Part shown: piece after piece, positions 35,859-45,242 of the stretch
Numbering within the stretch: position 1 is the first letter of the stretch
How the letters are laid out: each line of letters begins with the position of its first letter
The notes under the pieces: model-generated
Databases searched by the model: none
Seen by the model: only the letters and a program-made list of their open reading frames with translations
Told to the model about the DNA's origin: nothing
NCBI RefSeq assembly: GCF_002243515.1
Contig: NZ_CP022657.1
Coordinates: forward strand, 2,409,001-2,473,000
Reading direction: 5' to 3'
DNA: 64,000 nucleotides
Source of the DNA: Tumebacillus algifaecis
GTDB taxonomy: Bacteria > Bacillota > Bacilli > Tumebacillales > Tumebacillaceae
Translations under genes and position numbers: made by a program

Positions 35859-36830
35859 CTAGCGAACATCACGTTGAGATACACCCGCGAGGAAGGTCAA
35901 CATAAATTGCACGGCCAGCCTTGACGTGACATTGCGCACATCAACGGTCGGGTCGATGCAGACAAAATCAAGCCCTTGCACCTGTGGTAGCGTGCCGAGG
36001 TGGTACAGCGCATCCATCGCATCCCACGGGTTCATCCCGCCCGTGCCGATCGCCGGACAACCGGGTGCAAACGCTTGGTCGATCACGTCCACGTCAAAGC
36101 TTACGTAGAGCACGTCAGTTCCGTCCCCTGCGATTTCAAGCGCTTGGGTCAAAATCGTCTCCATCCCTTGGCGATAGACGTCGCGAGCGGTATAGACGGT
36201 GACACCATGTCCGGTCACATAGTCGTGGTACGGCTTTGAGTTCATGAAGCCGCGAATGCCGATCTGCACGATATTCTTCCCGTCCACGATGCCCGATTCG
36301 AGGATGCCCCGAAACGGTGTACCGTTCGAGACGCCGCCATCCTCGAAGTTGCGCACATCATGGTGAGCATCAAAATGAATGATGCCGACCTTTTGGCCAG
36401 GATGGCGATCGACGAACGCTTTCATCGATGGGCATGTGATCGAATGGTCACCGCCAAAGATGATCGGGATCAGGTCAGGATGCTTTTGATAAAGTGCACG
36501 CAGGCTCGCTTCGATGCGGCGGTGTGACTCGGCGTTATCGGTGACGTGCATCTCGATGTCACCGAGGTCGCGTACCGCCAGACTTTGCAGATCCACCCCG
36601 TATTCGAGCGAGTAGGTGGTGAACGATTTAAAAGCGGTGCGAATGGCGGCCGGAGTGGTCGAGGCACCGGAGACGGAGATCGACGGCTTGGAAAGTGGAA
36701 TTCCGATCACGCCAGCCGTCAGTTGCTCCTCCCCGTCCCATGCCGAGATCCAACGAGCTACCTTCGTTTCCATCTGATCGCGGAATGCCGCTTGGTCCGG
36801 CGTTTTCAAGTGCGGGATCTCATGGCTCAT
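35859..36830 (-). CDS. hutG: Formimidoylglutamase (arginase/ureohydrolase family)
   Basis: A 323-residue enzyme for the last step of histidine use: N-formimidoyl-L-glutamate plus water gives glutamate and formamide. The binuclear manganese site of the ureohydrolase family is visible in GGDHSITCP, HFDAHHDVR and SFDVDVIDQAFAPGCP. Its ATG overlaps the hutI stop codon (ATGA), so the two are translationally coupled. As fourth gene in hutH-U-I-G order its role is secure, despite resemblance to agmatinases. Confidence 0.93.
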   Translation of the reverse strand: MSHEIPHLKTPDQAAFRDQMETKVARWISAWDGEEQLTAGVIGIPLSKPSISVSGASTTPAAIRTAFKSFTTYSLEYGVDLQSLAVRDLGDIEMHVTDNAESHRRIEASLRALYQKHPDLIPIIFGGDHSITCPSMKAFVDRHPGQKVGIIHFDAHHDVRNFEDGGVSNGTPFRGILESGIVDGKNIVQIGIRGFMNSKPYHDYVTGHGVTVYTARDVYRQGMETILTQALEIAGDGTDVLYVSFDVDVIDQAFAPGCPAIGTGGMNPWDAMDALYHLGTLPQVQGLDFVCIDPTVDVRNVTSRLAVQFMLTFLAGVSQRDVR

Positions 36831-38116
36831 CTTGCTTCCTCCTGCACAATCTGGCGCTCCCAGACTACGACTTGACCGTTTTTGATCACACCAAACGTGT
36901 GGTTGATGCCAAAATGGTACGGCAGGTACTTGATGTTCGGCGCGTCAAAAATCGCAAGGTCGGCACGCTTGCCCACTTTGATCGACCCGATGTCGGTCGA
37001 GCGGCCGAGCGCGTTGGCCGCATTGATCGTACAAGCGGTCAAAATCTCCTCCGGCGTCATCTTCAAGTTGAGCGACGCCAGTGCGATGATCAACTGAATC
37101 GACTCGGTTGGGCAGGAACCTGGATTGTAGTCGGTTGATAATGCGACCGGCAGGTTGTACTTGTCGATCATATCCCGGGCACGCGCATGGTTTTGCAAAC
37201 CGAGATTGAACGAAGTGCCTGGCAGAAGCACGGGCGTCACGCCATTGTCGGCCATCTCTTGCAACCCTTCATCGGTGGCCGCCAGCAGATGCTCTGCGGA
37301 GATCGCGCCGATTTCACCTGCCAGTTGCGCACCGCCGAGCGGTTCGATCTCATCGGCATGAATTTTCGGCATCAGGCCATTGCGCTTGCCTTCCATCAGG
37401 ATGCGTCGGGACTGCTCGACGGTAAACACTCCGTGCTCACAAAACACATCGCAAAATTCGGCGAGGAACTCATCGGCGATCTTCGGCAACATTTCGTTGA
37501 CGATCAGATCGACATACTCTTCGGTGCGTCCCTTGTACTCCGGCGGTACCGCATGTGCACCCATGAAGGTGGACACGATATCGACCGGATGCGTGTCATG
37601 CAATTGTTTGGCGACGCGCAACTGCTTCAGCTCATCGGTGGTGGTCAAGCCATAGCCGCTTTTCGCTTCAACTGTGGTTACGCCATTCAGGAGCATTTCG
37701 TTCAGGCTCTTGCGCGCTTTTTTGTACAGCTCCTCTTCGGAAGCGGCGCGAGTCGCTGTGACGGTCGAGAGAATCCCGCCGCCTTGCGCGAGAATCTCCA
37801 GATATGGCACGCCGGAGCGTTTCAGTGCCAGTTCGTGCTCCCGCGAGCCACCGTGCACGAGGTGCGTATGGGGATCGACAAGACCCGGTGTGACCAGACG
37901 GCCGCCGACATCGATCGTTTCAGCGATGGTGACGCCACGCAAGTTCTCCATCACTTCCGCTTCGGTTCCAACATGAACGATGCGCCCTTCGTGAATGGCC
38001 ACCGCCGCCGTTTCGATCTCGATCACCTCGTTCATCTCCGCGCCAAATCGCGGAGCATCGCCGGGCGGCGTGACCAGCCGCCCGATGCCGGTTACCAGCA
38101 AATCAAGTTGTTCCAT
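36827..38116 (-). CDS. hutI: Imidazolonepropionase
   Basis: A 429-residue amidohydrolase that opens imidazolone-5-propionate to formimidoylglutamate. The start MEQLDLL at 38116 is chosen because GAGGAGG stands 6 bp upstream; a start two codons earlier would touch the SD. VDPHTHLVHGGSREHE carries the metal-binding histidines, IHADEIEPLGGAQLA further ligands, and STDYNPGSCPTE the Asp. Length and motifs are standard. It sits between hutU (33 bp gap) and hutG (4-bp overlap). Confidence 0.95.
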   Translation of the reverse strand: MEQLDLLVTGIGRLVTPPGDAPRFGAEMNEVIEIETAAVAIHEGRIVHVGTEAEVMENLRGVTIAETIDVGGRLVTPGLVDPHTHLVHGGSREHELALKRSGVPYLEILAQGGGILSTVTATRAASEEELYKKARKSLNEMLLNGVTTVEAKSGYGLTTTDELKQLRVAKQLHDTHPVDIVSTFMGAHAVPPEYKGRTEEYVDLIVNEMLPKIADEFLAEFCDVFCEHGVFTVEQSRRILMEGKRNGLMPKIHADEIEPLGGAQLAGEIGAISAEHLLAATDEGLQEMADNGVTPVLLPGTSFNLGLQNHARARDMIDKYNLPVALSTDYNPGSCPTESIQLIIALASLNLKMTPEEILTACTINAANALGRSTDIGSIKVGKRADLAIFDAPNIKYLPYHFGINHTFGVIKNGQVVVWERQIVQEEAR

Positions 38117-38149
38117 GCTCATCCTCCTCGCTCGTTCTATCGCTAGCTA

Positions 38150-39817
38150 CTACTCTTGTTCGCGCATCGGGATGCGGATGCCGTGCGTTTCAGCCGTTTC
38201 GATCGCTTCGTCATAACCTGCATCGACGTGACGAATGACGCCCATGCCCGGGTCGGAAGTGAGCACAGCTTGCAGACGCTCCGCCGCTTCAGCGGTGCCA
38301 TCTGCAACGACGACCATTCCCGCATGCAACGAGTAGCCCATACCGACCCCGCCGCCATGATGTACCGAAACCCAGGATGCGCCTGCGGAGGTGTTGATCA
38401 GTGCGTTCAAGATCGCCCAGTCGCCCACTGCGTCAGAACCGTCTTTCATCGCTTCTGTCTCGCGGTTCGGTGAAGCGACAGAACCGCAGTCGAGGTGGTC
38501 GCGCCCGATGACGATCGGAGCCTTCAGTTCCCCATTTTTGACCATTTCGTTGATCGCCAGACCAAACTTGGCACGCTCGCCGTAACCGAGCCAACAGATG
38601 CGGGCCGGGAGACCTTGGAAGGCGATCTTTTCGCCTGCCATCTCGATCCAGCGGCGCAGGTGATCATTTTCTGGGAACAGCTTGAGGATCAGTTCGTCCG
38701 TCTTCTTGATGTCTTCTGGATCGCCAGACAAAGCCGCCCAACGGAACGGGCCTTTGCCTTCGCAGAACAGCGGACGGATGTAGGCCGGAACGAAACCTGG
38801 GAAGTTGAACGCGTCTTGGACCCCTTCATCAAGCGCCACTTGGCGGATGTTGTTGCCGTAGTCGAACACGGTGGAGCCGAGCTTTTGCAGGTCGAGCATC
38901 GCTTGGACATGAACGGCCATGCTTTGCTTGGCCAGGGCGATCAATTTGTCCGGGTCGCTTTGGCGCAGCGCTGCCGCTTCTTCCAATGAATAGCCTACCG
39001 GAATGTAGCCGTTCAGCGGGTCATGGGCCGATGTTTGGTCGGTGACAAAATCAGGCTTGATCCCGCGGCGTACAAATTCCGGATAGATTTCTGCAGCGTT
39101 GCCGAGCAGACCGATCGAAAGCGGACGTCCTTCCGCTTTGGCCTGATTTGCCAGTTCCAGCGCTTCGTCGAGCGTTGTCGCCATCACATCACAGTAGCGG
39201 TGTTGGATGCGGCGTTCGATGCGGGTCGGGTCAATCTCGACGGCGATGACTACGCCTTCGTTCATCGTGACAGCCAGCGGTTGCGCACCACCCATGCCAC
39301 CGAGCCCTGCGGTGAGGGTCAAGGTGCCTTTGAGCGTACCACCCGTCTGTTGGCGGCCTGCTTCAGCAAACGTTTCGTACGTGCCTTGCAGAATGCCTTG
39401 GGTACCGATGTAAATCCAAGAACCGGCCGTCATTTGGCCGTACATCATCAGACCCTTTTGCTCCAGTTCGCGGAAGTGCTCCCAATTCGCCCACGCCGGA
39501 ACGAGCACGGAGTTGGACAGCAGTACGCGCGGTGCGCGCTCATGCGTTTTAAAGACGCCGACCGGCTTGCCCGATTGCACGAGCAGAGTCTCATCGCTTT
39601 CTAGACGCTTCAGTTCACGGACGATCGCGTCAAAAGAAGGCCAGTTGCGCGCAGCTTTGCCGATGCCGCCGTAGACGACAAGGTCTTCCGGACGCTCTGC
39701 CACTTCCGGGTCGAGGTTGTTCATCAACATGCGCAAAGCGGCTTCCTGAACCCAGCCTTTTGCGTTCAATTCGGTACCGCGCGGAGCGCGGATTTCACGT
39801 TTTTGTTGGTTGGACAT
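38150..39817 (-). CDS. hutU: Urocanate hydratase
   Basis: A 555-residue NAD+-dependent enzyme converting urocanate to imidazolonepropionate. The N-terminal [20 protein letters not shown] and [13 protein letters not shown], and [18 protein letters not shown] (NAD site) are hallmarks of the family, and the length is typical. A perfect AAGGAGG precedes the ATG. It lies 36 bp after hutH. Confidence 0.97.
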   Translation of the reverse strand: MSNQQKREIRAPRGTELNAKGWVQEAALRMLMNNLDPEVAERPEDLVVYGGIGKAARNWPSFDAIVRELKRLESDETLLVQSGKPVGVFKTHERAPRVLLSNSVLVPAWANWEHFRELEQKGLMMYGQMTAGSWIYIGTQGILQGTYETFAEAGRQQTGGTLKGTLTLTAGLGGMGGAQPLAVTMNEGVVIAVEIDPTRIERRIQHRYCDVMATTLDEALELANQAKAEGRPLSIGLLGNAAEIYPEFVRRGIKPDFVTDQTSAHDPLNGYIPVGYSLEEAAALRQSDPDKLIALAKQSMAVHVQAMLDLQKLGSTVFDYGNNIRQVALDEGVQDAFNFPGFVPAYIRPLFCEGKGPFRWAALSGDPEDIKKTDELILKLFPENDHLRRWIEMAGEKIAFQGLPARICWLGYGERAKFGLAINEMVKNGELKAPIVIGRDHLDCGSVASPNRETEAMKDGSDAVGDWAILNALINTSAGASWVSVHHGGGVGMGYSLHAGMVVVADGTAEAAERLQAVLTSDPGMGVIRHVDAGYDEAIETAETHGIRIPMREQE

Positions 39818-39853
39818 ACGTAATTTCCTCCTTAGGATCGATCATTTCAACTC

Positions 39854-41389
39854 TTACATCAGTTCGCCGGAGATGTTTTCCACGGCTGTGATCCACTCGC
39901 CTTCTAACAGAGCCGCAGCCACCTTTTCAATATCATCGCTGGTCGAGCGATCGGTCAACACCGGCGCCACGATGCCGCGCAACAGGTCGTACAGCTTGCG
40001 CGTTGCCGGAGCCAGCCCGTCTGCGCCAACAAATTCGGCCGCTTCACCAGCACAGATCAGTTCGATGGCCAGAACTTTAGACACGTTGTCAATCACTTGA
40101 GCCGCATGGCGAGCTGCCGTCGTCCCCATCGAGACGTGGTCTTCCTGATTGGCAGAAGACGGGATCGAATCGACAGAAGCCGGATGGGCCAGAACTTTAT
40201 TTTCCGAGACGAGCGAAGCGGCCACATATTGCGGAATCATCATGCCCGACTCCATGCCCGGATTGTGGCTCAAAAACGCCGGAAGCTCGGAGAGGGCAGG
40301 GTTGACCAGTCGCTCCGTGCGGCGCTCCGAAATATTCGCCAACTCGCTCATGCCGATTTTCAAGAAATCCATTGCAAACGCGATCGGCTGTCCATGAAAA
40401 TTGCCGCCGGAGATGACTTTGCCTTCTTCCAAAAAGAGCAGCGGGTTGTCGGTCGCCGAGTTGATCTCGATGGAGATTTTGTCCGCGACATAGGACAACA
40501 CTTGACGCGATGCCCCGTGCACTTGGGGCAGGCAGCGCAGCGAGTAAGCATCTTGGACGCGGATCTCGCCTTGGCCTGTCGTCAGCTTGCTGCCTGCGAG
40601 CAATTTGCGCAGGTTGCTGGCCACACCAATCTGCTCCGGATACGGGCGGACACGATGCACCTCTTCCGAAAAAGCTTCCGGGATGCCGCGCAGACACTCG
40701 ACGGTAAGGGCGGCGATCATGTCGGCCGCCTTGGCGAGACGCTCCGCTTTCACGAAGGTCAAAGTGCCGATCGAAGTCATGATTTGGGTGCCGTTGATCA
40801 GGGCCAGACCTTCTTTGGCCTGCAACTGGATCGGGGTCAGACCGGCCTTCTGCAGAGCCGCTCCGCCAGAAAGGCGTTCCCCTTGGTAATACGCTTCCCC
40901 TTCGCCCATCAATACGAGCGCCAGATGCGACAGCGGTGCGAGGTCACCCGATGCGCCAAGCGAGCCTTGCTCCGGCACGACCGGGTGCACGCCATGATTG
41001 AGGCAATCGATCAGCAGTTGCAGCGTCTCGGTACGAATGCCCGAATATCCTTTTGACAGAGCGTTCGCGCGGAGCATCATCAGCGCGCGCACAGCTGGGA
41101 TCTCCATCGGCTTGCCAACAGCACAGGCGTGCGAGCGGATCAGGTTGACCTGCAGTTGTGCAGCGTCTTCCGGCGAAATCTGTACATCGCTAAATTTGCC
41201 GAACCCGGTAGTGACCCCGTAGACCACCTTCCCAGTCCGTACCAACTCCTCGACCATCTCTCGACAGTCCTTGACGCGCTGCCATGCCTCATCGGCCAGC
41301 GCGACCGGAGCATTTTTAAAGGCGACCTGCGCCACATCTTGCGCCGTCACCTGCACCCCGTCCAACATCACGGTTGTCATCTCTTCCAT
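39854..41389 (-). CDS. hutH: Histidine ammonia-lyase
   Basis: A 511-residue lyase removing ammonia from L-histidine to give urocanate. The self-made MIO cofactor arises from Ala-Ser-Gly in GSLGASGDLAPLSH (about residues 140-153). VYGVTTGFGKF (catalytic Tyr loop) is near residue 55. AAAGGGG precedes the ATG. The tandem order with hutU, hutI and hutG shows a catabolic role rather than an aminomutase for peptide synthesis. The leader carries a large hairpin (41422-41463) between promoter and start codon, hinting at attenuation; no hutP gene is seen. Confidence 0.97.
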   Translation of the reverse strand: MEEMTTVMLDGVQVTAQDVAQVAFKNAPVALADEAWQRVKDCREMVEELVRTGKVVYGVTTGFGKFSDVQISPEDAAQLQVNLIRSHACAVGKPMEIPAVRALMMLRANALSKGYSGIRTETLQLLIDCLNHGVHPVVPEQGSLGASGDLAPLSHLALVLMGEGEAYYQGERLSGGAALQKAGLTPIQLQAKEGLALINGTQIMTSIGTLTFVKAERLAKAADMIAALTVECLRGIPEAFSEEVHRVRPYPEQIGVASNLRKLLAGSKLTTGQGEIRVQDAYSLRCLPQVHGASRQVLSYVADKISIEINSATDNPLLFLEEGKVISGGNFHGQPIAFAMDFLKIGMSELANISERRTERLVNPALSELPAFLSHNPGMESGMMIPQYVAASLVSENKVLAHPASVDSIPSSANQEDHVSMGTTAARHAAQVIDNVSKVLAIELICAGEAAEFVGADGLAPATRKLYDLLRGIVAPVLTDRSTSDDIEKVAAALLEGEWITAVENISGELM

Positions 41390-41421
41390 TTCACGTTCCC
41401 CTTTCAGCGCTTTAGCAAAAG

Positions 41422-41463
41422 AAAGGGACCGGGCAGAAGTTACTCACTTCCCCCGGTCCCTTT
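41422..41463 (-). promoter_or_regulatory. Leader hairpin/terminator upstream of hutH (candidate attenuator)
   Basis: The outer 12-bp stem AAAGGGACCGGG/CCCGGTCCCTTT and an inner stem GAAGT/ACTTC make a stable two-part hairpin 33 bp before hutH. On the hut strand it is followed by TTTCTTTTGC; on the plus strand by six T residues. It lies downstream of a likely hut promoter, as an attenuator would, but could also be a bidirectional terminator. Confidence 0.6.
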
Positions 41464-41567
41464 TTTACAAAAGAGGCAAATATGCGATTGTCTGTGTACT
41501 ACCTGATATGAGTACCTCATCCCAATCACGCGCCTTTGCAATTTCTTTTTAATGTTTCTTATCTTAC

Positions 41568-41597
41568 ATTCTCACATTCTAAGCAACCAGTTGTCAA
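41568..41597 (-). promoter_or_regulatory. Likely promoter of the hut operon
   Basis: TTGACA (41597-41592) and GAGAAT (41573-41568) are 18 bp apart on the minus strand, leaving a leader of roughly 170 nt that contains the hairpin at 41422-41463. Confidence 0.55.
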
Positions 41598-41681
41598 GTG
41601 CGTGCCTTTACACGACGGTCAAGGAGACGATGCATTTTTGCCGCATCGAGCTCCCATGCCGTTGTGCTTTGAGTATCGACT

Positions 41682-42563
41682 TTACAGATCGACCATCTCG
41701 CCGTACGTCTCCGGACGACGATCGCGATAGAATTGCCATTTTTGGCGGACTTCGTAGATCATCTGCTTGTCCATCTCTGCTACCAGCACTTCATCCTGAT
41801 CGCGAGCTGCGACCGCAACCATCTCGCCGCGCGGGTCGGCGAGGTACGATTGACCATAGAACTCGCCCATGTTCCACGGCGCTTCCACGCCAACACGGTT
41901 GATCGCCGCGATGTAGTACCCGTTTGCCACCGCATGGGCAGGCTGTTCTAGCTTCCAAAGGTACTCGGAAGTGCCTGCTACGGTCGCTGACGGGTTAAAG
42001 ACGATCTCCGCGCCTTTGAGCCCCAGCACGCGAGCACCTTCTGGGAAGTGGCGGTCATAACAGATGTAGACGCCGACTTTGGCATATCGGGTGTCAAATA
42101 CGTTGTACCCGAGATTGCCCGGTTTGAAATAGTATTTTTCCCAGAACCCGTGCGGCGGCTCGCCAGCCTCGACGTGCGGGATGTGATGCTTGCGGTATTT
42201 ACCGAGGTAACTGCCATCTGCATCGATCACCGCAGCGGTGTTGTACAGCGTACCGATGCCTTCTTTTTCATAGATCGGCAGGATGATGACCACTTCCAGT
42301 TCCTTTGCCAGCTTCATAAACAGTTGCGTGGTCGGACCCTGTGGAATTTCTTCGGCCGCTTCGTACCATTTCGGAGTTTGTTCTGCGCAGAAGTAAGGGC
42401 CGTAGAAGATCTCCTGCAGGCAGATGATCTTAGCGCCTTGCGAGGCGGCGTCGCGCACCATTTTGATGTGCTTGGCGATGGCCACCTCCTTGTGCACCGC
42501 AACCGGTTCGTCACCGTGAATTTCATGTTTGGCTTGGATAAGGCCGATTTTGACTTTGTGCAT
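41682..42563 (-). CDS. Beta-ureidopropionase (N-carbamoyl-beta-alanine amidohydrolase), nitrilase superfamily
   Basis: A 293-residue carbon-nitrogen hydrolase for the last step of reductive pyrimidine breakdown: N-carbamoyl-beta-alanine (or the beta-aminoisobutyrate analogue) to the free beta-amino acid, CO2 and ammonia. The start MHKVKIGLIQ at 42563 is supported by TAGGAGG. The Glu-Lys-Cys triad is visible: CLQEIFYGPYF, GKYRKHHIPH and VGVYICYDRHFPEGAR. It begins 16 bp after the hydantoinase and is the last gene of the run that starts in the synthetase genes, so its product would be free beta-alanine. Confidence 0.9.
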   Translation of the reverse strand: MHKVKIGLIQAKHEIHGDEPVAVHKEVAIAKHIKMVRDAASQGAKIICLQEIFYGPYFCAEQTPKWYEAAEEIPQGPTTQLFMKLAKELEVVIILPIYEKEGIGTLYNTAAVIDADGSYLGKYRKHHIPHVEAGEPPHGFWEKYYFKPGNLGYNVFDTRYAKVGVYICYDRHFPEGARVLGLKGAEIVFNPSATVAGTSEYLWKLEQPAHAVANGYYIAAINRVGVEAPWNMGEFYGQSYLADPRGEMVAVAARDQDEVLVAEMDKQMIYEVRQKWQFYRDRRPETYGEMVDL

Positions 42564-42579
42564 GGTCGTACAATACCTC

Positions 42580-43965
42580 CTAGGGGCGCTTAAATTTGTT
42601 GCGGCGAATGAAGCGTCCATTGCCTGCCGTACCGACAAATTGTTTGTCGCGAATGACATAGGTGCCGCGCGACAGCACAGAGACCACTTCACCGTGAACT
42701 TCCATGCCTTCAAACGGATTGTAGTCAACGTTCATGTGATGCGTGGTGGCCGAGATCGTGCGGGTGACTTCCGGATTGAAGATGACGATGTCAGCATCAG
42801 AACCGACGGCGATCGTGCCTTTTTTCGGGAACATGCCAAACAATTTGGCCGACTTGGTCGAAGTGATGTCAACAAATTGGTTCAACGAGATGCGCCCTTT
42901 GTGCGCCCCTTCCGAGTACAGGATGCCAAAGCGGTCTTCGATCAGCGGGCCACCGTTCGGAATCTTGGTGAAGTCACCTTTGCCAAGATCTTTTTGCCCT
43001 GCGAAGTTAAACGAACACTGGTCAGAGCCGACCGTTTGCAGAATTCCGTTTTTCAAGGCGCTCCACAGCACCTCCTGGTTCCACTTTTCACGCAACGGCG
43101 GCGACCAGACGTATTTGGCACCTTCAAAGTCCGGTTTTTCCAGACTGGTGATGTCAAGCGTCAGGTACTGCGGGCACGTCTCGCCGTAGACATTCAAGCC
43201 GCGCTCGCGAGCTTCCGCGATGCGCTGTACCGCTTCGGAACAAGAAACATGCACCACATAGAGCTGAGAGTCGGCCAGCGCCGTCAGCGCGATCGCGCGG
43301 CCTGTCGCCTCCCCTTCTGCCACTGGAGGACGGGTATGGGCGTGATAGATCGGGTCTGTGTTGCCTTTTTCCAGCGCTTCCTTGATCAGATAATCGATGA
43401 CATCACCATTTTCAGCATGCACTTGTACCAGCGCGCCCAGTTCTTTCGCGCGGATCAGCGTTTTGAACAGCGTTTCATCGTCCGCTTGGAACACATTTTT
43501 GTAGGCCATAAACACTTTCAGGGACGTGATGCCCTCTTCGTTCACCACCTGCTCCAACTGTTGCAGGACGCTGTCGTTCGCTTCAGCGATCATCAGGTGG
43601 AACCCGTAGTCGATCACCGCTTTGTGATCCGCTTTGGCATGCCAAATTTTGATCGCATCATTCAAGGTCTGGCCTTTGCTGGTCAAGCAAAAGTCGATGA
43701 TCGTCGTCGTGCCACCAAACGCGGCAGCCCGAGTGCCCGTTTCAAAATCATCGGCTGTCGTCGTGCCGCCAAACGGCATGTCGAGGTGGGTGTGCGGGTC
43801 GATGCCGCCCGGGAAGAGATAGCATCCGGAAGCATCGATCACTTCCGCATCGGTCACGTCCAACTTCTGTCCGATCGCGACGACGCTCTCGCCATCGATC
43901 AGCACGTCCGCTTGGTAGGTGTCGGCAGCGGTGACGACGGTGCCGCCTTGGATCAGCTTTTTCAT
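42580..43965 (-). CDS. hydA: Dihydropyrimidinase / D-hydantoinase
   Basis: A 461-residue amidohydrolase opening dihydrouracil or dihydrothymine (and hydantoins) to N-carbamoyl-beta-amino acids. The start MKKLIQGGTVV overlaps the preA stop by ATGA and has AGAGGGG upstream. Metal ligands are visible in FPGGIDPHTHLDMPFGG, the Lys to be carbamylated in ITSLKVFMAYK, His in VQVHAENGD and YVVHVSCSE, and the Asp in VGSDQCSFNF. The location between preA and the beta-ureidopropionase fixes the pathway. Confidence 0.95.
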   Translation of the reverse strand: MKKLIQGGTVVTAADTYQADVLIDGESVVAIGQKLDVTDAEVIDASGCYLFPGGIDPHTHLDMPFGGTTTADDFETGTRAAAFGGTTTIIDFCLTSKGQTLNDAIKIWHAKADHKAVIDYGFHLMIAEANDSVLQQLEQVVNEEGITSLKVFMAYKNVFQADDETLFKTLIRAKELGALVQVHAENGDVIDYLIKEALEKGNTDPIYHAHTRPPVAEGEATGRAIALTALADSQLYVVHVSCSEAVQRIAEARERGLNVYGETCPQYLTLDITSLEKPDFEGAKYVWSPPLREKWNQEVLWSALKNGILQTVGSDQCSFNFAGQKDLGKGDFTKIPNGGPLIEDRFGILYSEGAHKGRISLNQFVDITSTKSAKLFGMFPKKGTIAVGSDADIVIFNPEVTRTISATTHHMNVDYNPFEGMEVHGEVVSVLSRGTYVIRDKQFVGTAGNGRFIRRNKFKRP

Positions 43966-45227
43966 CTGGCAGTTCCCCTCTCTTGTACCAATTCGCCCCA
44001 CGTCATGTGCGGTTTGCCAGTGTCCACCGGAATCATGTCGATGGCACCGTCCACCGGGCAGACCAGCGAACACAGATTGCAGCCGACACAGTCATCTTCG
44101 CGCACTTGCAGGATCTGCTTGCCGGTCGCTTTGTCTTCCACACGGTCGATGCACTGGTGGGACGCGTCCTCGCAGGAGATGTAGCACTTGTTGCAGTTGA
44201 TACACGTCTCCGTGTTGATGCGGGCTGTCACTTTGTAGTTCAGGTTCAACGAGCCCCAGTCGGACATGGTGTGCACCGATTTGCCGACGATCTCGCTGAC
44301 CGAATCGATTCCTTTTTCATCCAAATAGTTGTTGAGGCCATCGATCATATCTTCGACGATGCGGAAGCCGTGATGCATGACGGCGGTGCAGACCTGTACG
44401 TTCGTCGAGCCCATCAGCATAAATTCGACCGCATCGCGCCAACTCGAAATGCCGCCGATGCCAGAGATCGGCAGTGCGACCTGCGAGTCATGGGCGCATT
44501 CTGCGACCATGTTCAGCGCGATCGGTTTGACCGCCGGGCCGCAATAGCCGCCGTGTGCGCCTTTGCCGTCCACGTTCGGTTGCGGCAGCCACGAGTCGAG
44601 ATCGACACCGATCAGCGAGTTGATCGTGTTGATCAAGGAGATCGCATCGGCCCCGCCTTCGCGTGCAGCGCGGGCCGTGTAGCGGATGTCGGTGATGTTC
44701 GGCGTCAGTTTGACGATCACAGGCGTCGTCGCCACCTCTTTGATCCACTCCGTCTGTTGACGCACCAGCTCGGGATGCTGCCCGACGGCCGCCCCCATGC
44801 CGCGCTCCGCCATGCCGTGTGGACAACCGAAATTGATTTCGAGGCCGTCCACCCCGACCGCTTCCACCCGCTTGACGATCTCATGCCAGACTTCGCGAAC
44901 CGGGTCAACCATCAGCGAAGCAACCAAGGCCCGGTCAGGAAAACGCTTTTTCACTTCGGCCATCTCTTTTAAGTTCACTTCTAGCGATCGGTCGGTGATC
45001 AACTCTATGTTGTTCAGCCCCATCAGCCGCTGTGTGCCAACGCGATAGCCGCCAAAGCGGGAGGAGACGTTGACGATCGGGTCGCCGAGCGTTTTCCAGA
45101 CCGCGCCGCCCCAACCTGCTTCAAAGGCGCGCAGGACTTGGTAGCCGGTGTTGGTCGGAGGTGCTGAGGCCAGCCAAAACGGGTTGGGCGACTTGATGCC
45201 GCCCAGTTCAATGCGTAAATCGGCCAT
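43962..45227 (-). CDS. preA: NAD-dependent dihydropyrimidine dehydrogenase, subunit PreA
   Basis: A 421-residue flavin and iron-sulfur subunit reducing uracil or thymine to the 5,6-dihydro form. The N-terminal 300 residues are a dihydroorotate dehydrogenase-like FMN barrel (LASAPPTNTGY, LEINFGCPHGM, ISGIGGISSW). The C-terminal part holds two 4Fe-4S motifs (CINCNKCYISC and CVGCNLCSLVCP). AGAGGAGG precedes the ATG. It follows preT by 15 bp and overlaps hydA. Confidence 0.96.
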   Translation of the reverse strand: MADLRIELGGIKSPNPFWLASAPPTNTGYQVLRAFEAGWGGAVWKTLGDPIVNVSSRFGGYRVGTQRLMGLNNIELITDRSLEVNLKEMAEVKKRFPDRALVASLMVDPVREVWHEIVKRVEAVGVDGLEINFGCPHGMAERGMGAAVGQHPELVRQQTEWIKEVATTPVIVKLTPNITDIRYTARAAREGGADAISLINTINSLIGVDLDSWLPQPNVDGKGAHGGYCGPAVKPIALNMVAECAHDSQVALPISGIGGISSWRDAVEFMLMGSTNVQVCTAVMHHGFRIVEDMIDGLNNYLDEKGIDSVSEIVGKSVHTMSDWGSLNLNYKVTARINTETCINCNKCYISCEDASHQCIDRVEDKATGKQILQVREDDCVGCNLCSLVCPVDGAIDMIPVDTGKPHMTWGELVQERGTAR

Positions 45228-45242
45228 GTGTGTGCCTCCTCT

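Noticed and set aside
39854-41389. HutH as an MIO aminomutase making a beta-amino acid for the NRPS
   Set aside because: It is followed by hutU, hutI and hutG in order, and its motifs are those of histidine ammonia-lyase; a catabolic role is far simpler.
41422-41463. T-box riboswitch in front of hutH
   Set aside because: The hairpin contains GGGACCGGG, reminiscent of T-box terminators, but the conserved T-box antiterminator sequence and specifier stem are not visible in the leader.
42529-44184. 551-codon open frame on the plus strand opposite hydA
   Set aside because: Shadow of hydA with Arg- and His-rich content and no recognisable fold; the minus-strand gene has full catalytic motifs.
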